Of a stretch of DNA of 64,000 nt, positions 19,565 to 28,931 are shown piece by piece. The translations under genes and the position numbers were made by a program. The first letter of the stretch is position 1; each line of letters opens with the position of its first letter. The notes below the pieces were generated by a model. It ran no database searches. It was not told the origin of the DNA and worked only from the letters and a program-made list of their open reading frames with translations. Origin of the DNA: Pirellulaceae bacterium (GTDB lineage Bacteria; Planctomycetota; Planctomycetia; Pirellulales; Pirellulaceae); assembly GCA_018402565.1 (NCBI GenBank), contig JAGYIQ010000002.1:124001-188000 (forward strand). Reading direction: 5' to 3'.

Positions 19565-20779
19565 TTATCCTCGGGTCTGCCCATTGCCAGTGATGAAGTA
19601 CTTGTTGCTGACCAACTGCTGCAGGCCCAACGGTCCACGGTGATGCAGCTTGGCAGTACTGATGGCCAACTCGGCCCCCAGGCCCAATTGTCCGCCGTCA
19701 GTAAAGCGAGTCGAGGCGTTGTGGTAGACCGCGGCACAATCGACCGCCGCGAGAAAATCGGCGGCGGCCGCCTGTGAGCCCGTCACGATGCAGGCCGAAT
19801 GACCACCGCTATGCCGATTGATCCAGTCCACGGCTGAGGGGCCGTCGGGCACGGCACCGACCAGGAGCTTGTAGTCCAGAAATTCCTCATCCCAGCGTCC
19901 CTCGGAGTCCAGCGGCTCCCAGTCCGCCGACCCGAGACGCTCGGCCAAACTCGCCGCCACCCAGACGTGGACCCCCCGCTCGTGCAACTCGGCCAACAGG
20001 CCCTGGACTCGCGGCACTAACTCGGGCAACTGCTCGTCAAACAGGACCTTGTCCAACGCGTTGCAGGCCGAGATCTTGTCCAACTTGCCGTTGATAATCA
20101 GCCGCTCGGCCATACTCCAATCAGCGTCGCGATCGACGAACAGAAAATTGTTGCCACGACCGCTGATCAGGACAGGGCAAGTCGCATGCTGCTGCACCAG
20201 CGCGATCAGCGACTCGCCTCCCCGCGGCACGATCAGGTCAATCGGCTGGGGCGGAACCGCCAGAAACGCCTGGGTTTCCCGGCGATCGAGAGTCAGCAGC
20301 TGCACCCAGTCCGGCGGGAGTCCCTCGGCCGTCAAAGCGGCCTGCCAGGCCTCCCATAACACCGCATTGGTCCGTTGGGCCTCGCGGCCACCCTTGAGCA
20401 GAATCCGGCTGCCCGCTTTAAATGCCACCGCGGCCGCCTCGATCGTCACGTCGGGCCGCGACTCGTAGATAATGAGTATCGTGCCGAACGGGACCGTGCG
20501 ATTGACCACTCGCAGGCCGTTGGGCAACACGCGATCGTCCAACACCATCCCAACCGGGTCCGGCTGCTGGGCCACCTCCCGCAACGCTCGTCGCATCCCC
20601 TCGAGCTTGCCCGCGTCGACTCGCAGGCGATCGACCAGCGCTCGGTCCGGGTGCGATTCGGCCGCCAGCAGATCCTCGGCGTTGGCCTGCAACACGGCAG
20701 CCGCCCGCCCACCCAGTTCCTCGGCCATCCGCTGCAACACGGCGTTTTTCTGCTCCGTCGTCATCAATCGCCTGTCCAT
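19565..20779 (-). CDS. proA: gamma-glutamyl phosphate reductase
   Basis: NADPH-dependent reduction of glutamyl-5-phosphate, the second step of proline synthesis. About 404 residues show the aldehyde dehydrogenase-like fold with IYESRPDVT, LLKGGREAQRTN, LIVPRGG and the catalytic cysteine in ISACNALD. VYHNASTRFTDGGQLGLGAE is the C-terminal family signature. The start is uncertain: ATGs at 20779 and 20764 are both possible and the family usually has about 15 more residues, but the upstream frame is Arg-rich and unlike the family. The pseudokinase gene follows after 6 bp. Confidence 0.93.
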   Translation of the reverse strand: MDRRLMTTEQKNAVLQRMAEELGGRAAAVLQANAEDLLAAESHPDRALVDRLRVDAGKLEGMRRALREVAQQPDPVGMVLDDRVLPNGLRVVNRTVPFGTILIIYESRPDVTIEAAAVAFKAGSRILLKGGREAQRTNAVLWEAWQAALTAEGLPPDWVQLLTLDRRETQAFLAVPPQPIDLIVPRGGESLIALVQQHATCPVLISGRGNNFLFVDRDADWSMAERLIINGKLDKISACNALDKVLFDEQLPELVPRVQGLLAELHERGVHVWVAASLAERLGSADWEPLDSEGRWDEEFLDYKLLVGAVPDGPSAVDWINRHSGGHSACIVTGSQAAAADFLAAVDCAAVYHNASTRFTDGGQLGLGAELAISTAKLHHRGPLGLQQLVSNKYFITGNGQTRG

Positions 20780-21158
20780 GGGTCCCTGTCCATCCTGTAC
20801 TCCGCGTCCGCGATCCAGTCGCCGTCGGCTTGCGTTGACCCGACGGCACTGACCTGACCGCACTGACCTGACCGCACCCCCAATACGCAAAACCCTCGCA
20901 ATTGGGAGGAGTGTCCCAGTATTATGCAGGGGAAGGGGCGTCGCAAGCGAGCCCCACTGGGCCGGCATCCGATGTTGGGGGAGACACGTCGACCCGTCCC
21001 TCGCCTTGTCCGCAACGGCAGAATTTACGGGGATTGTCCGGACTTCAGTCTACAACGACGGCCGAGCCTGGACTATGATGAGGAGGGCGCGTTGTCGCGT
21101 TTCGTGGCGGCCTTACCGCTGGATTCACTTTTTTGTGCAAAGAAACCGGTCCATTTCC

Positions 21159-22496
21159 ATGCTTCGAAAATGTGCTCTGTTGGTGCGTTTCCCCGCCAGT
21201 CTCGCGTTGGTCGCTTGGCTGATTTGCCTGCCGCACCCCAGCCCCACGGCGGCTCAAGACCTGTTCGGAACGGCCGGCGGTTCCGCTGACTCGCCGCCCG
21301 AACCCCGGTTGGCCGAAGGCGTCCTGACCGTTGTCGCCCCGAGTATCGACGTGAACGAAGGCGTCGTCTACCCTCGGCCCTTTCCCGGCCTGACCGCTGG
21401 GAATTACACGCCGCGACAATTGGCCACCTCCGAAACACTCCAGGGCCGAACCACCGGTATCACTCGCTATCGCGACGTCTGGCAACTGGAATTCGCCTTC
21501 AAGGAACTGCGGTACCTGGAGGTCAAACTGCCATTGCCCGACGGCAGCACACAAGCCGCTGGGGTTTGGTACCTGATCTATCGCGTCCGCAACTTGGACC
21601 AACACCTCAGTTTTCCGATCGACGCAGACTCCGGTGACGTCAAGCCACGGTCCGACACGCCCTTGGCCGAGATCGACCCCAACGCGCTGCCGGGGCGGTT
21701 CTTCCCCGCATTCGGCCTGGATGGTTGGGTCGAGGATCTCAATGGCGACTACTTGTTGCGGTCCTACCGCGATCGAGTCCTGCCGGCCGCCGTGCCACAA
21801 ATCGAAGCCGCGGAGAAAATGGTCGGCCAACTGCGCGACAACATCGCCATGGCCAAAGAGAACATGGCCGAGCGGACCGCCGACCAACCGGTCTGGGGCG
21901 TGGCGACTTGGTTGGATGTGGACCCACGAGTGAACTTCGCCAGCGTCTCGGTGCAGGGACTTTCCAACGCATTCCGCGCAGATCTGAGCGGCGAATCCCC
22001 GCTGAACGAGGTCAAAACCTTGCAGATCAACTTCTGGCGTCCAGGTGACAGCAACTTGGCCACCAGCCGCTTCCGACTCGGGATTGCCTACGACGATGAT
22101 GACCTGACACGGCAACAACAATTGGTCGCCAAGTACCGCTTGCCTGGCCCTGAACTGGTCATCGATCGGATCCAATCGGAAACCGGTGCCCCCACCCGCT
22201 TGGGGATCGTCTCCGCCAATATCGATCTGCAGACCAAGTCCTCTGACACCATCAATATGCTCAACAACGGCCAAATGCCCGAAGAGCTGACCCAGTTCTT
22301 GGCTCGATTCGGCGTTGCCGCTGCCGAGAACTTGACGGTCACCGCGACCACCCCGAATCTGCGCTGGACGCTGGCGGCAGCCGACGGACAAACGTGGGTC
22401 GTCGGCCTGCAAGCTGTCACCTGGCAGCTCAATGGCGAGAAAATCGATTTTGTCGGGCCCCTTGATTACTTCTGGGACTTCCGTTACATTCGGTAG
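21159..22496 (+). CDS. secreted protein of unknown function
   Basis: 445 residues. The ATG at 21159 gives a clean signal peptide (MLRKCALLVRFPASLALVAWLICL, cut near TAAQ-DL), whereas the longer frame upstream lacks one. The mature protein is mixed alpha/beta with no motif I can name; it has a central helical stretch (about residues 200-235) and a C-terminal WQLNGEKIDFVGPLDYFWDFRYIR region. It is probably a lineage-restricted planctomycete periplasmic protein. rpmA follows 70 bp downstream on the same strand with its own ribosome binding site. Confidence 0.75.
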   Translation: MLRKCALLVRFPASLALVAWLICLPHPSPTAAQDLFGTAGGSADSPPEPRLAEGVLTVVAPSIDVNEGVVYPRPFPGLTAGNYTPRQLATSETLQGRTTGITRYRDVWQLEFAFKELRYLEVKLPLPDGSTQAAGVWYLIYRVRNLDQHLSFPIDADSGDVKPRSDTPLAEIDPNALPGRFFPAFGLDGWVEDLNGDYLLRSYRDRVLPAAVPQIEAAEKMVGQLRDNIAMAKENMAERTADQPVWGVATWLDVDPRVNFASVSVQGLSNAFRADLSGESPLNEVKTLQINFWRPGDSNLATSRFRLGIAYDDDDLTRQQQLVAKYRLPGPELVIDRIQSETGAPTRLGIVSANIDLQTKSSDTINMLNNGQMPEELTQFLARFGVAAAENLTVTATTPNLRWTLAAADGQTWVVGLQAVTWQLNGEKIDFVGPLDYFWDFRYIR

Positions 22497-22566
22497 CCCG
22501 TTTGGCTTGCGGTGAGCCAGGGTATTGGTACGTTCGACGCGGAATTTGGGCAAAGGATTTAGTGAA

Positions 22567-22830
22567 ATGGCACATAAAAAGGGACAAGGCTCCAGCCGCA
22601 ACGGTCGCGATTCGAATGGTCAGCGACGTGGCGTTAAGCGTTTCGGCGGCGAAGTCGTCGGTCCAGGCCACATTCTGGTTCGCCAGGTCGGCACCGCTTT
22701 TCATCCTGGCAAAAACGTTGGCCAAGGCAACGATTATACGCTGTTTGCATTGGTTGAAGGCAAGGTCATGTTCGACCGCGAGGGCCGCCGAGTCAACGTC
22801 GTCCCTTTTGAGACCGCCGACGCTAGCTAG
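22567..22830 (+). CDS. rpmA: 50S ribosomal protein bL27
   Basis: 87 residues starting [16 protein letters not shown], the unmistakable L27 N-terminus that reaches the peptidyl-transferase centre, with [10 protein letters not shown] and the [16 protein letters not shown] core. The ATG at 22567 is chosen over an upstream in-frame codon because an AAAGGA ribosome binding site lies just before it and the family begins here. Its usual partners rplU (bL21) and obgE are not adjacent; a secreted protein precedes it instead. Confidence 0.97.
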   Translation: MAHKKGQGSSRNGRDSNGQRRGVKRFGGEVVGPGHILVRQVGTAFHPGKNVGQGNDYTLFALVEGKVMFDREGRRVNVVPFETADAS

Positions 22831-22973
22831 TCGGTCGAACTCGCGAGGTGTGCCCTCCGTTCGAACGGGTGAAACCCCGCTTCCTTGCTGAGGCGGGTCA
22901 ACGTTCTGCGGGCTGGTTTGCTGGCACTACCAACGACGTCCCGCCACTCGCGGCAGAGCGAGCTCACCAGGTT

Positions 22974-23156
22974 GTTGATTTTTCCGTACCAAGATGCGGC
23001 AAGCATTTCGATAGACGGGAAGGCCCCCGTCATCGCATGATTTAACATGATTTAATTGAGCTGGGCCTCAGTAAGCTAGGCGTCAGTAAGACGGGCGTCA
23101 GTAAGACGGGCGTCTGGCCGGTTGCCCAATTTCGTGAGTGAGTCTGGGAAAGTCCA
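22974..23156 (+). repeat. decayed family 1 MITE copy invaded by 15-bp repeats
   Basis: The left end GTTGATTTTTCCGTA and the internal GGCAAGCATTTCGAT segment, then a right-end relic GAGTCTGGGAAAGTCC, match family 1. The middle is replaced by short tandem units of the type CAGTAAGACGGGCGT (about 23070-23115). The surrounding 22831-23464 holds no gene. Confidence 0.5.
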
Positions 23157-23390
23157 CGAGCCTGCCAGCATTTCTTCCACCCAGCAGCGACGTGGCATCG
23201 TTGGTATCAACACGATCGTTGGCGAGCAACGATAACTGGGAATTGCCCGATCGCTTGCCCCTAGGGCAACCCGGCTTGCGCGACGCACCCGTCGCGGAAT
23301 AGGGCCAACAACGGTGGACGGTTGCGAAAATTCCACTGGCCCTGGATGCGTTCTGGTAGGCCAGCATCGCTCAGCCCGCAGTACATTTCT

Positions 23391-23475
23391 TAGGGGCACA
23401 AATCCTAGGGGCACAAAGCTTAGCGGCACAAAGCTTAGCGGCACAAAGCTTAGGGGCACAAAGCTTAGCGGCGGA
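23391..23475. repeat. 15-bp tandem repeat overlapping a stop codon
   Basis: About five or six units of GGCACAAAGCTTAGC run into the 3' end of the BON-domain gene. The TAA stop of that gene is supplied by the last unit (minus strand). It could be slippage-driven expansion; no terminator hairpin is obvious. Confidence 0.65.
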
Positions 23476-24298
23476 CTTCCAAGCGATTGTCGACTTCGGA
23501 CACGCCCGATTCTAGTTTCAGCACCCGAGTCACTCGCTGCTTTTCCTCTTCCGTCAGCACGATGCCGGACACAATCGCGGTGCGATTTAGGAGTTCCACG
23601 GACACGTTGGCGGATTGTAGACCGGGGATCGAGCGAACTCGCGCGACCAGAGGCTGGCTGCGGACGGGGACATCCAGTGCCTGGCGGGTCGGAGCCGTCA
23701 AATGCGAGGTCGAATCGGTATTGAAGGAGAGCGTACTGCGAACCGGTGTTTGCTGGCCCCCCAGACCACCGAACCCACCGAACCCGCCGAACCCGCCGAA
23801 CTGGCCACCGAACCCGCCGAATTGACCGAAGGGCGTGGCGAATTGGTTGGTACCGGCGACGTTGCCACCTTGCCGCGTGTTGGCCTGAGTCCCGGCGGCG
23901 CCCCCAGCCCCACCGGCGGCACCGGCAGCGTTCGCGGAGTTACCTTGGATTTGCAACGCTTCACTGTTGCCCACTCGGGTGTACGGATGCACGGCGGTGG
24001 AGCGAGACACACCCGCAAATCGAGGTCGACGGATGTCGTCGAAACTAAAGTCTGCCCCGCCTAAATTGAGCTCTTGTTGACTGAAATCACCCGCAGGCCC
24101 GCCGCCACCCGCACCGCCAGTACCGCCACCACCCGTACCGCCACCACCCGTACCGCCACCACCCGTGCCGCCACCACCCGTGCCGCCACCACCACCACCG
24201 ATACCACCGCCACCACCACCGGTCTGAGCGAATGCGGTCGAAGTCGCGACACCCACTGCCAAGACGATCCAGAATGCCAAGGTTGCCGTCGTTTTCAT
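23465..24298 (-). CDS. secreted Gly-rich protein with C-terminal BON domain
   Basis: 277 residues. The ATG at 24298 gives a signal peptide ending STAFAQ; the longer alternative starts at GTG. After cleavage there is a poly-Gly/Thr tract of GGGGT repeats (about residues 27-65), then a Gly/Phe-rich region with GGFGGF repeats (about 160-185). The BON domain (about 205-277) follows, with an ANVSVELLNRTAIVSGIV strand pair and a VSEVDNRLEV end. BON domains bind phospholipid or envelope surfaces. It is divergent from the next gene. The Gly-rich tracts come from short DNA repeats and may vary in length. Confidence 0.8.
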   Translation of the reverse strand: MKTTATLAFWIVLAVGVATSTAFAQTGGGGGGIGGGGGGTGGGGTGGGGTGGGGTGGGGTGGAGGGGPAGDFSQQELNLGGADFSFDDIRRPRFAGVSRSTAVHPYTRVGNSEALQIQGNSANAAGAAGGAGGAAGTQANTRQGGNVAGTNQFATPFGQFGGFGGQFGGFGGFGGFGGLGGQQTPVRSTLSFNTDSTSHLTAPTRQALDVPVRSQPLVARVRSIPGLQSANVSVELLNRTAIVSGIVLTEEEKQRVTRVLKLESGVSEVDNRLEVRR

Positions 24299-24639
24299 CG
24301 TGGTTCGGTCCTTCACAGGAAATCAATCGGAGGCTGCTGCCGATTCGCGGGCAGCACCACCAGGTGCTCGGTGGCAGGTTGGCCTGTATTCAAAGAACAC
24401 CCCACTCGGCCACAGGTTTCGCTGGAATGTTCGCTTCCATGAAATCGATCCGTACGCCCAGAGAAATCCAACCTCCTTTCGATACTAGCAGATTGCTCAC
24501 AATTGGCAAACTTTCGCTGGCTGTCGCAATCCGATATTTTCGAGACAATCCGCGTGAATTCTGCGAAACTTACTCAAGTTTGTTGGGGTATACCCACCTG
24601 ACAAATGGCGGGCAGACCACGGAACCTTGGGAGTTTTTC
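24299..24639. other. divergent intergenic region
   Basis: 340 bp separate the BON gene from the divergent secreted-protein gene. It must hold both promoters and is noticeably more AT-rich from 24480 on, but I see no clear -35/-10 pair, hairpin or coding capacity. Confidence 0.5.
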
Positions 24640-26661
24640 ATGCATATGGCTCGGCGAACCCACACGCAACTGGCACCGATTACTCGCACCGCAAGCTACC
24701 CACACACGGGTCAGCAGATTGGTTTGGCAACGGTCTCCCTCGGGCGGACCGCCCGCCGCTCGGCCTTACTCGCCGTCTTGTTGGGGTTGTCCGGGCTGTT
24801 CGCGTTCGGCAGCAACTTGGCCTCGGCCGTCGCCCAAGAGGAGGACACCCTGCCGGCTCGGCCCGCCAGTAACCGAATCCTGCCGGAAGAGACGATCCTC
24901 TACTTCCGCGTCCGCTCGATACCCGAAATGGTCGAGTTAGCTCGGCAAAACGGTTTGGATTCGATGATGGAAGACGAGCGGCTGTCGTCGCTGTTCGGCG
25001 ATCTTTATACCGAGATTCAGGCCGAGTACGACGACCAACTCAAGGCGGAACTGGACGATGTGGAACTGGACCAATTCCAGGACCTGTTCGCCGGTGAAAT
25101 GTGCATCGCCCTGGTGGCCAAACGCCGCCAGAACATGGAGGGCATCATGATCCTGGACGTCAAACCCGAAACCGAAACCGCCGACAAGCTGCTGGGGGTC
25201 ATGGAGCGGCGGGCCGAAGAAGAGGGTCAAACGATTGAGATGGACACGGAGGCCGAGATCGAAATCAGTATCCTCCGCACCGGCCAAGATCGCGACCTGT
25301 TTTATTTTCGCGACCAAGACACGATGTACTTTGCCACCAATCGCGATCTGTGCGCGGAGATGATCGCCAACCTGCAAGGCAAGCCGCTGGAGAAGACCCG
25401 GCCGTTCTTCGAGAACCGCAAGTACCGCACGATCATGGGCCAATGCCGCGTCGACAAGGACAACCCGCCGCTGGCGACGTTTTTCATCGATCCGATCGAA
25501 CTGTTCAAGGCCGCCACCCGCGGCGAGCCGATCGCGGCGGTGGCCGTGGGCTTCCTGCCGGTCCTGGGTTTGGATGGCCTGTTGGGAGTCGGCGGAGCGA
25601 TCCTGCCCGGCGACGACGACTTTACCTCGATCAGCCACCTGCACCTACTGATGTCCAGCCCCCGCGAAGGGCTGCTCAAGGCGATTAGCTTTCGTTCGGG
25701 AAGCTACGACCTGCCCCCCGTGTTGCCCGAGGATACCGGCACCTTGATCGTGACCAGCCTCGATGTGCCGCGATTGTACTCAGGGATTGAGTCGATCTAC
25801 GACACGTTCAACGGCACGGGCAGTTTCACGGAATTGGTGGACCGCGGCAGCGAAGAGGTTGAGTTCGACCTGAAGACGGACTTGATCGATCTGCTCAGCG
25901 GCACGGTGACCTTTATGAATTGGTCCGCGCCCGACTCGGCGGCCTTGAACGGCGCCAGCAACGGCTACGTGATTGAAGTCAATGACGCAGATAAGTTTCG
26001 CGAGACCCTGCAAATTATCATGGACCGGATCCAAGCCGATGCCGGCGAAAACGAAGTCTTTAAGCTGGTCAAAAAAGACGGCCAAGAGTATTGGATGGTC
26101 GACGCTCTGCGAGAGCAAATGGAGGATTCTCGCCTTCGTCGCCGGGAGCGATTGGAACAGTTCGAAGACGAGGATTTTCGTCGCCGCGCTGAGCGAGAGA
26201 TGGAGTTCTCCGATCGTTTCATCCGTCGCCCTGTCCCCGCCTTCGGGTTTTTCGACAACCAATTTGTGATCACCGACAGCCAAGAGCTCATGGATCACAT
26301 GGTCGAGACGTTCCAGGGGAAAGCCGCCAGCCTCACGGAATCGGAACACTACTCGGAGGTCCGCAAGAAAGCCGAACAACTCCTCGGTGGCAAACAACCG
26401 GCTGGCTTGCTCTACAACCGTCCAATCAATCAACTCCAATCCCTCTGGGGCGCGATCACGGACCCCAGCATGATTGAGATGATGCAGGACGCCGTTGCCG
26501 AACAACCGTTCTTGTCTCGCTTGGCCGATGCCTACGGCCGCAACGAACTGCCGCCAATCGAGGAAATGCAGCAGTATTTCCGCACCAGCGGCGCGGTGAT
26601 GACGGACGATGCGACGGGCCTGCACTTCCTGTTCTTTGAGTTGAAAAACAAAGAAGAATAG
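24640..26661 (+). CDS. large secreted protein of unknown function
   Basis: 673 residues. The ATG at 24640 (MHMARRTHTQ) leads a long n-region and a hydrophobic segment (about residues 42-64) ending ASAVAQ-EE, a likely signal peptide. The mature protein is acidic and helix-rich with TGTLIVTSLDVPRLYSGI, a strongly charged stretch rich in Arg, Glu and Asp (about residues 500-540), and a VTDSQELMDHMV segment. The pattern recalls planctomycete DUF3352-like envelope proteins, but I cannot confirm that by eye. It converges on a second BON-domain gene with a hairpin between them. Confidence 0.75.
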   Translation: MHMARRTHTQLAPITRTASYPHTGQQIGLATVSLGRTARRSALLAVLLGLSGLFAFGSNLASAVAQEEDTLPARPASNRILPEETILYFRVRSIPEMVELARQNGLDSMMEDERLSSLFGDLYTEIQAEYDDQLKAELDDVELDQFQDLFAGEMCIALVAKRRQNMEGIMILDVKPETETADKLLGVMERRAEEEGQTIEMDTEAEIEISILRTGQDRDLFYFRDQDTMYFATNRDLCAEMIANLQGKPLEKTRPFFENRKYRTIMGQCRVDKDNPPLATFFIDPIELFKAATRGEPIAAVAVGFLPVLGLDGLLGVGGAILPGDDDFTSISHLHLLMSSPREGLLKAISFRSGSYDLPPVLPEDTGTLIVTSLDVPRLYSGIESIYDTFNGTGSFTELVDRGSEEVEFDLKTDLIDLLSGTVTFMNWSAPDSAALNGASNGYVIEVNDADKFRETLQIIMDRIQADAGENEVFKLVKKDGQEYWMVDALREQMEDSRLRRRERLEQFEDEDFRRRAEREMEFSDRFIRRPVPAFGFFDNQFVITDSQELMDHMVETFQGKAASLTESEHYSEVRKKAEQLLGGKQPAGLLYNRPINQLQSLWGAITDPSMIEMMQDAVAEQPFLSRLADAYGRNELPPIEEMQQYFRTSGAVMTDDATGLHFLFFELKNKEE

Positions 26662-26700
26662 CAGCCAAAAGGCCGCGGATCCCAATCGACTCAACAACGA

Positions 26701-26734
26701 CGACCGCCCAGGGGCATTGGCCACTGGGCGGTCG
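26701..26734. terminator. hairpin between convergent genes
   Basis: An 11-bp perfect stem (CGACCGCCCAG 26701-26711 with 26724-26734) and a 12-base loop are followed by CTGTTT. It sits between the stops of two convergent genes and could terminate either transcript. The T-run is weak. Confidence 0.5.
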
Positions 26735-26782
26735 CTGTTTCAAATCCGAGCTCGCAACCTGGTAGGCTGGCTGGCGATCGAA

Positions 26783-27469
26783 CTAGCGGGTCTTGAAGTC
26801 CAAGTACCACCAGCCGTTCTTCCATTCCAACTGGACCTTACGCCACCCCAGCGGAACTTGTGGGTAGGGGTAGAAAGGACCGATGTACGGCCAAGCAGCT
26901 GCCGAGTACTGGCCAGGGTAAGTCACACCGGCGTAGTTCGGGTAAGCAGCGTAGGCTGGCCAAGCGTGACCTGGCATGTTCGGGTGGTCCATCATCGGAG
27001 CCATACCGCCGCCCTGGCCGCCCATTGGAACCGGTCCGCCCATCGGTACCGGGGCACCGTAAGCACCTGCCTGTGGCATGGCCTGAGCTGCCTGTGGCAT
27101 GGCCTGAGCCGGTGCCGGTGCGATGCTGTTCGGCTCTTGCGGAGCGTAAGCCACCGGAGCCACGGCCGAGGTGGCGGCCGAACGGATCTCGATCTCGTCC
27201 ACAATTTGTACCAAGCCCAGATCGCGGGCCGATTGAGCGATGTCAAACACCAGAGCTTCTTGCTCGTCACTGGCGACATAACCCGAGAACCATGCGGTTC
27301 CCTCTTCCACCTTCAGGTCCAACTGAAAACCCTTCAGTTGTCCCTCTTGCTTGGCTGTTTGCAAGCCTTGCATGATTCGATTCGCAATCGATTGATCGTC
27401 CGCGCTTCCCGTTTGGGGCATTAACAACAGCATCGTGGCGATCGCGAAGCCTAATCCTAAACGTCGCAT
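26783..27469 (-). CDS. secreted BON-domain protein with Pro/Ala/Met-rich tail
   Basis: 228 residues. GGAGG lies 6 bases before the second of two tandem ATGs, so the start is placed at 27469. Signal peptide: MRRLGLGFAIATMLLLMPQTGSA. The BON domain follows (about residues 25-95) with IANRIMQGL, a GTAWFSGYV strand and VQIVDEIEI. Residues 100-170 are low complexity (AQAMPQ and PVPMGG repeats), then a Tyr/Pro-rich stretch and a C-terminal WKNGWWYLDF motif. It probably associates with the cell envelope. It is the second BON protein within 3 kb of DNA. Confidence 0.8.
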   Translation of the reverse strand: MRRLGLGFAIATMLLLMPQTGSADDQSIANRIMQGLQTAKQEGQLKGFQLDLKVEEGTAWFSGYVASDEQEALVFDIAQSARDLGLVQIVDEIEIRSAATSAVAPVAYAPQEPNSIAPAPAQAMPQAAQAMPQAGAYGAPVPMGGPVPMGGQGGGMAPMMDHPNMPGHAWPAYAAYPNYAGVTYPGQYSAAAWPYIGPFYPYPQVPLGWRKVQLEWKNGWWYLDFKTR

Positions 27470-27810
27470 CATTACCCTCCTGAGTAAGTTCCTGCGGCCC
27501 ACGAATCCGTCAACGCGGCGCGATCATGCCACCGATACAACATCGGTAGACTTCAACGTTCGCGCAATAGGGGCCAGTCAATCCAAAATTTCCAGGGCGT
27601 CTCGATCCGGCAATCGGGGAAAACCACCCCTGATTATCCGTGCAGGTATCGCAACCCAACCTTATTTTCGGACGTTTGACTCCGCGAGTGGTGGATTTTT
27701 TTCGATTTTATCAATCTTCGGGCCCCCCGCGGTCCCCCCAGCCCCCCTACAGTTTCACCAGAACGCAAACTCCCCCAGTCCTACTCAAAACCGCACACGG
27801 CAACGGCGGG

Positions 27811-27914
27811 GCGATTGTTCCGTAGCGGAATGCGTCAAGGGCTTGTCGATTTTTCCGTAGCGGAATGCGTCAAGGGCTTGTTGATTTTTCCGTAGCGGAA
27901 TGCGTCAAGGGCTT
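27811..27914 (+). repeat. tandem 35-bp units derived from the MITE end
   Basis: Three successive units of the type GTTGATTTTTCCGTAGCGGAATGCGTCAAGGGCTT, with an exact 35-bp period between the better conserved ones, lie directly before a full family 1 copy. They look like repeated amplification of the element's left end. Confidence 0.7.
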
Positions 27915-28032
27915 GTTGATTTTTCCGTAGCGGAACGCGTCAAGCGTTTCGATTGACCGGAAAACGCCGTGTTTTTGTCAGATTTCCTTGAATCTGACGG
28001 CAATTTCGCGTGTAAGTCTGGAAAAATCAACC
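27915..28032 (+). repeat. MITE-like family 1, full-length copy
   Basis: 118 bp from GTTGATTTTTCC to GGAAAAATCAACC with the internal landmark GTAGCGGAACGCGTCAAGCG. It lies in a gene-free stretch (27470-28931) that also holds C/A-rich simple repeats (about 28130-28210) and GGGACC repeats (about 28490-28560). Confidence 0.8.
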
Positions 28033-28692
28033 AGCCTTCAAGCAGCTCTATGGCGGCGGACCATGGGACGGCCAGGGAATAAGAGTCCAGCCGCCAGCAG
28101 CCCGAAAGATGCAAGCCGTCGCCACAAGACACCCTCCCTTGCCCAAAACGCCCAACCCAAAGCACCCAAACCAAAACACCCAAACCAAAACACATTGTCC
28201 AAAACACCCCAGCGCCCGGAGCGCTAGCACAACCCCAGCCCGGTGGCGCAGGCCGCCGATTACGATTCGGTCGGCCAAAATACCCCACCAAGCGGAAATT
28301 TTACAAAAGTGCCTCCAACGGACGGCAACCAGTTACCCGGACCGTTACATTCCGCCAAGGTGGCCGGGACTAACACGGGTGGCTAGAATGTAAGGCGCTG
28401 GCGACTGGTTCGTCAGCTAAAGAGTCACTCGGCGGGTGAACAACCGATCTCCGCGGAACCCATAGGGCCGGATTCAGGGGCGGCAACGCACGGACCGGGA
28501 CCGGGACCGGGACCGGGGGACCGGGGGACTGGCGGCTGGGGGACTGGCCGTGGGGGACTGGCAGAAATTTATCCATCCCCCGTGCGACACCCCCGAAGAT
28601 CGCTGGTTTCGGTCCGCAAAAATCAGTACCATGGACGAAACGAACCCGCCGATTCGCCAGGTAGGCCGATGCGGGATCGAACCTCGGAAGAT

Positions 28693-28806
28693 CGAGTTTT
28701 TGACGGCGCCAAGCGTTTCGCGCTGATGTGCAAACGCCGTGGTGTTGCTCGATTTGATCTAGGCGGACGGTGAATCCACGATTTTGACTGGAAAAACAAA
28801 CCAACC
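28693..28806 (+). repeat. diverged family 1 MITE relic
   Basis: GAGTTTTTGACGGCGCCAAG, CGTTTCGC and CAAACGCCGTGGTGTT, ending ACTGGAAAAACAAACCAACC, follow the family 1 layout with many substitutions. It ends about 125 bp before the cysteine-rich gene. Short GCGGGCAAACTGAAT repeats fill 28830-28895. Confidence 0.4.
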
Positions 28807-28931
28807 CCGAGCGGTTGTTGGGCAAACTAGGGGCCGGGCAGACTGAATGCGGGCAAACTGAATGCGGGCAAACTGGGGCAAAACTGAATTCAACTGGGGC
28901 AAAACATTTTCTTCTTCCGGGAGTAGGATTT

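Noticed and set aside
23076..23459. Small protein with PLSFV repeats
   Set aside because: It is only the translation of the 15-bp tandem repeat and decayed MITE; no ribosome binding site.
27811..27945. Possible CRISPR array (35-bp periodic repeats)
   Set aside because: The units abut with no spacers and equal the end of a dispersed MITE family; no cas genes are nearby.
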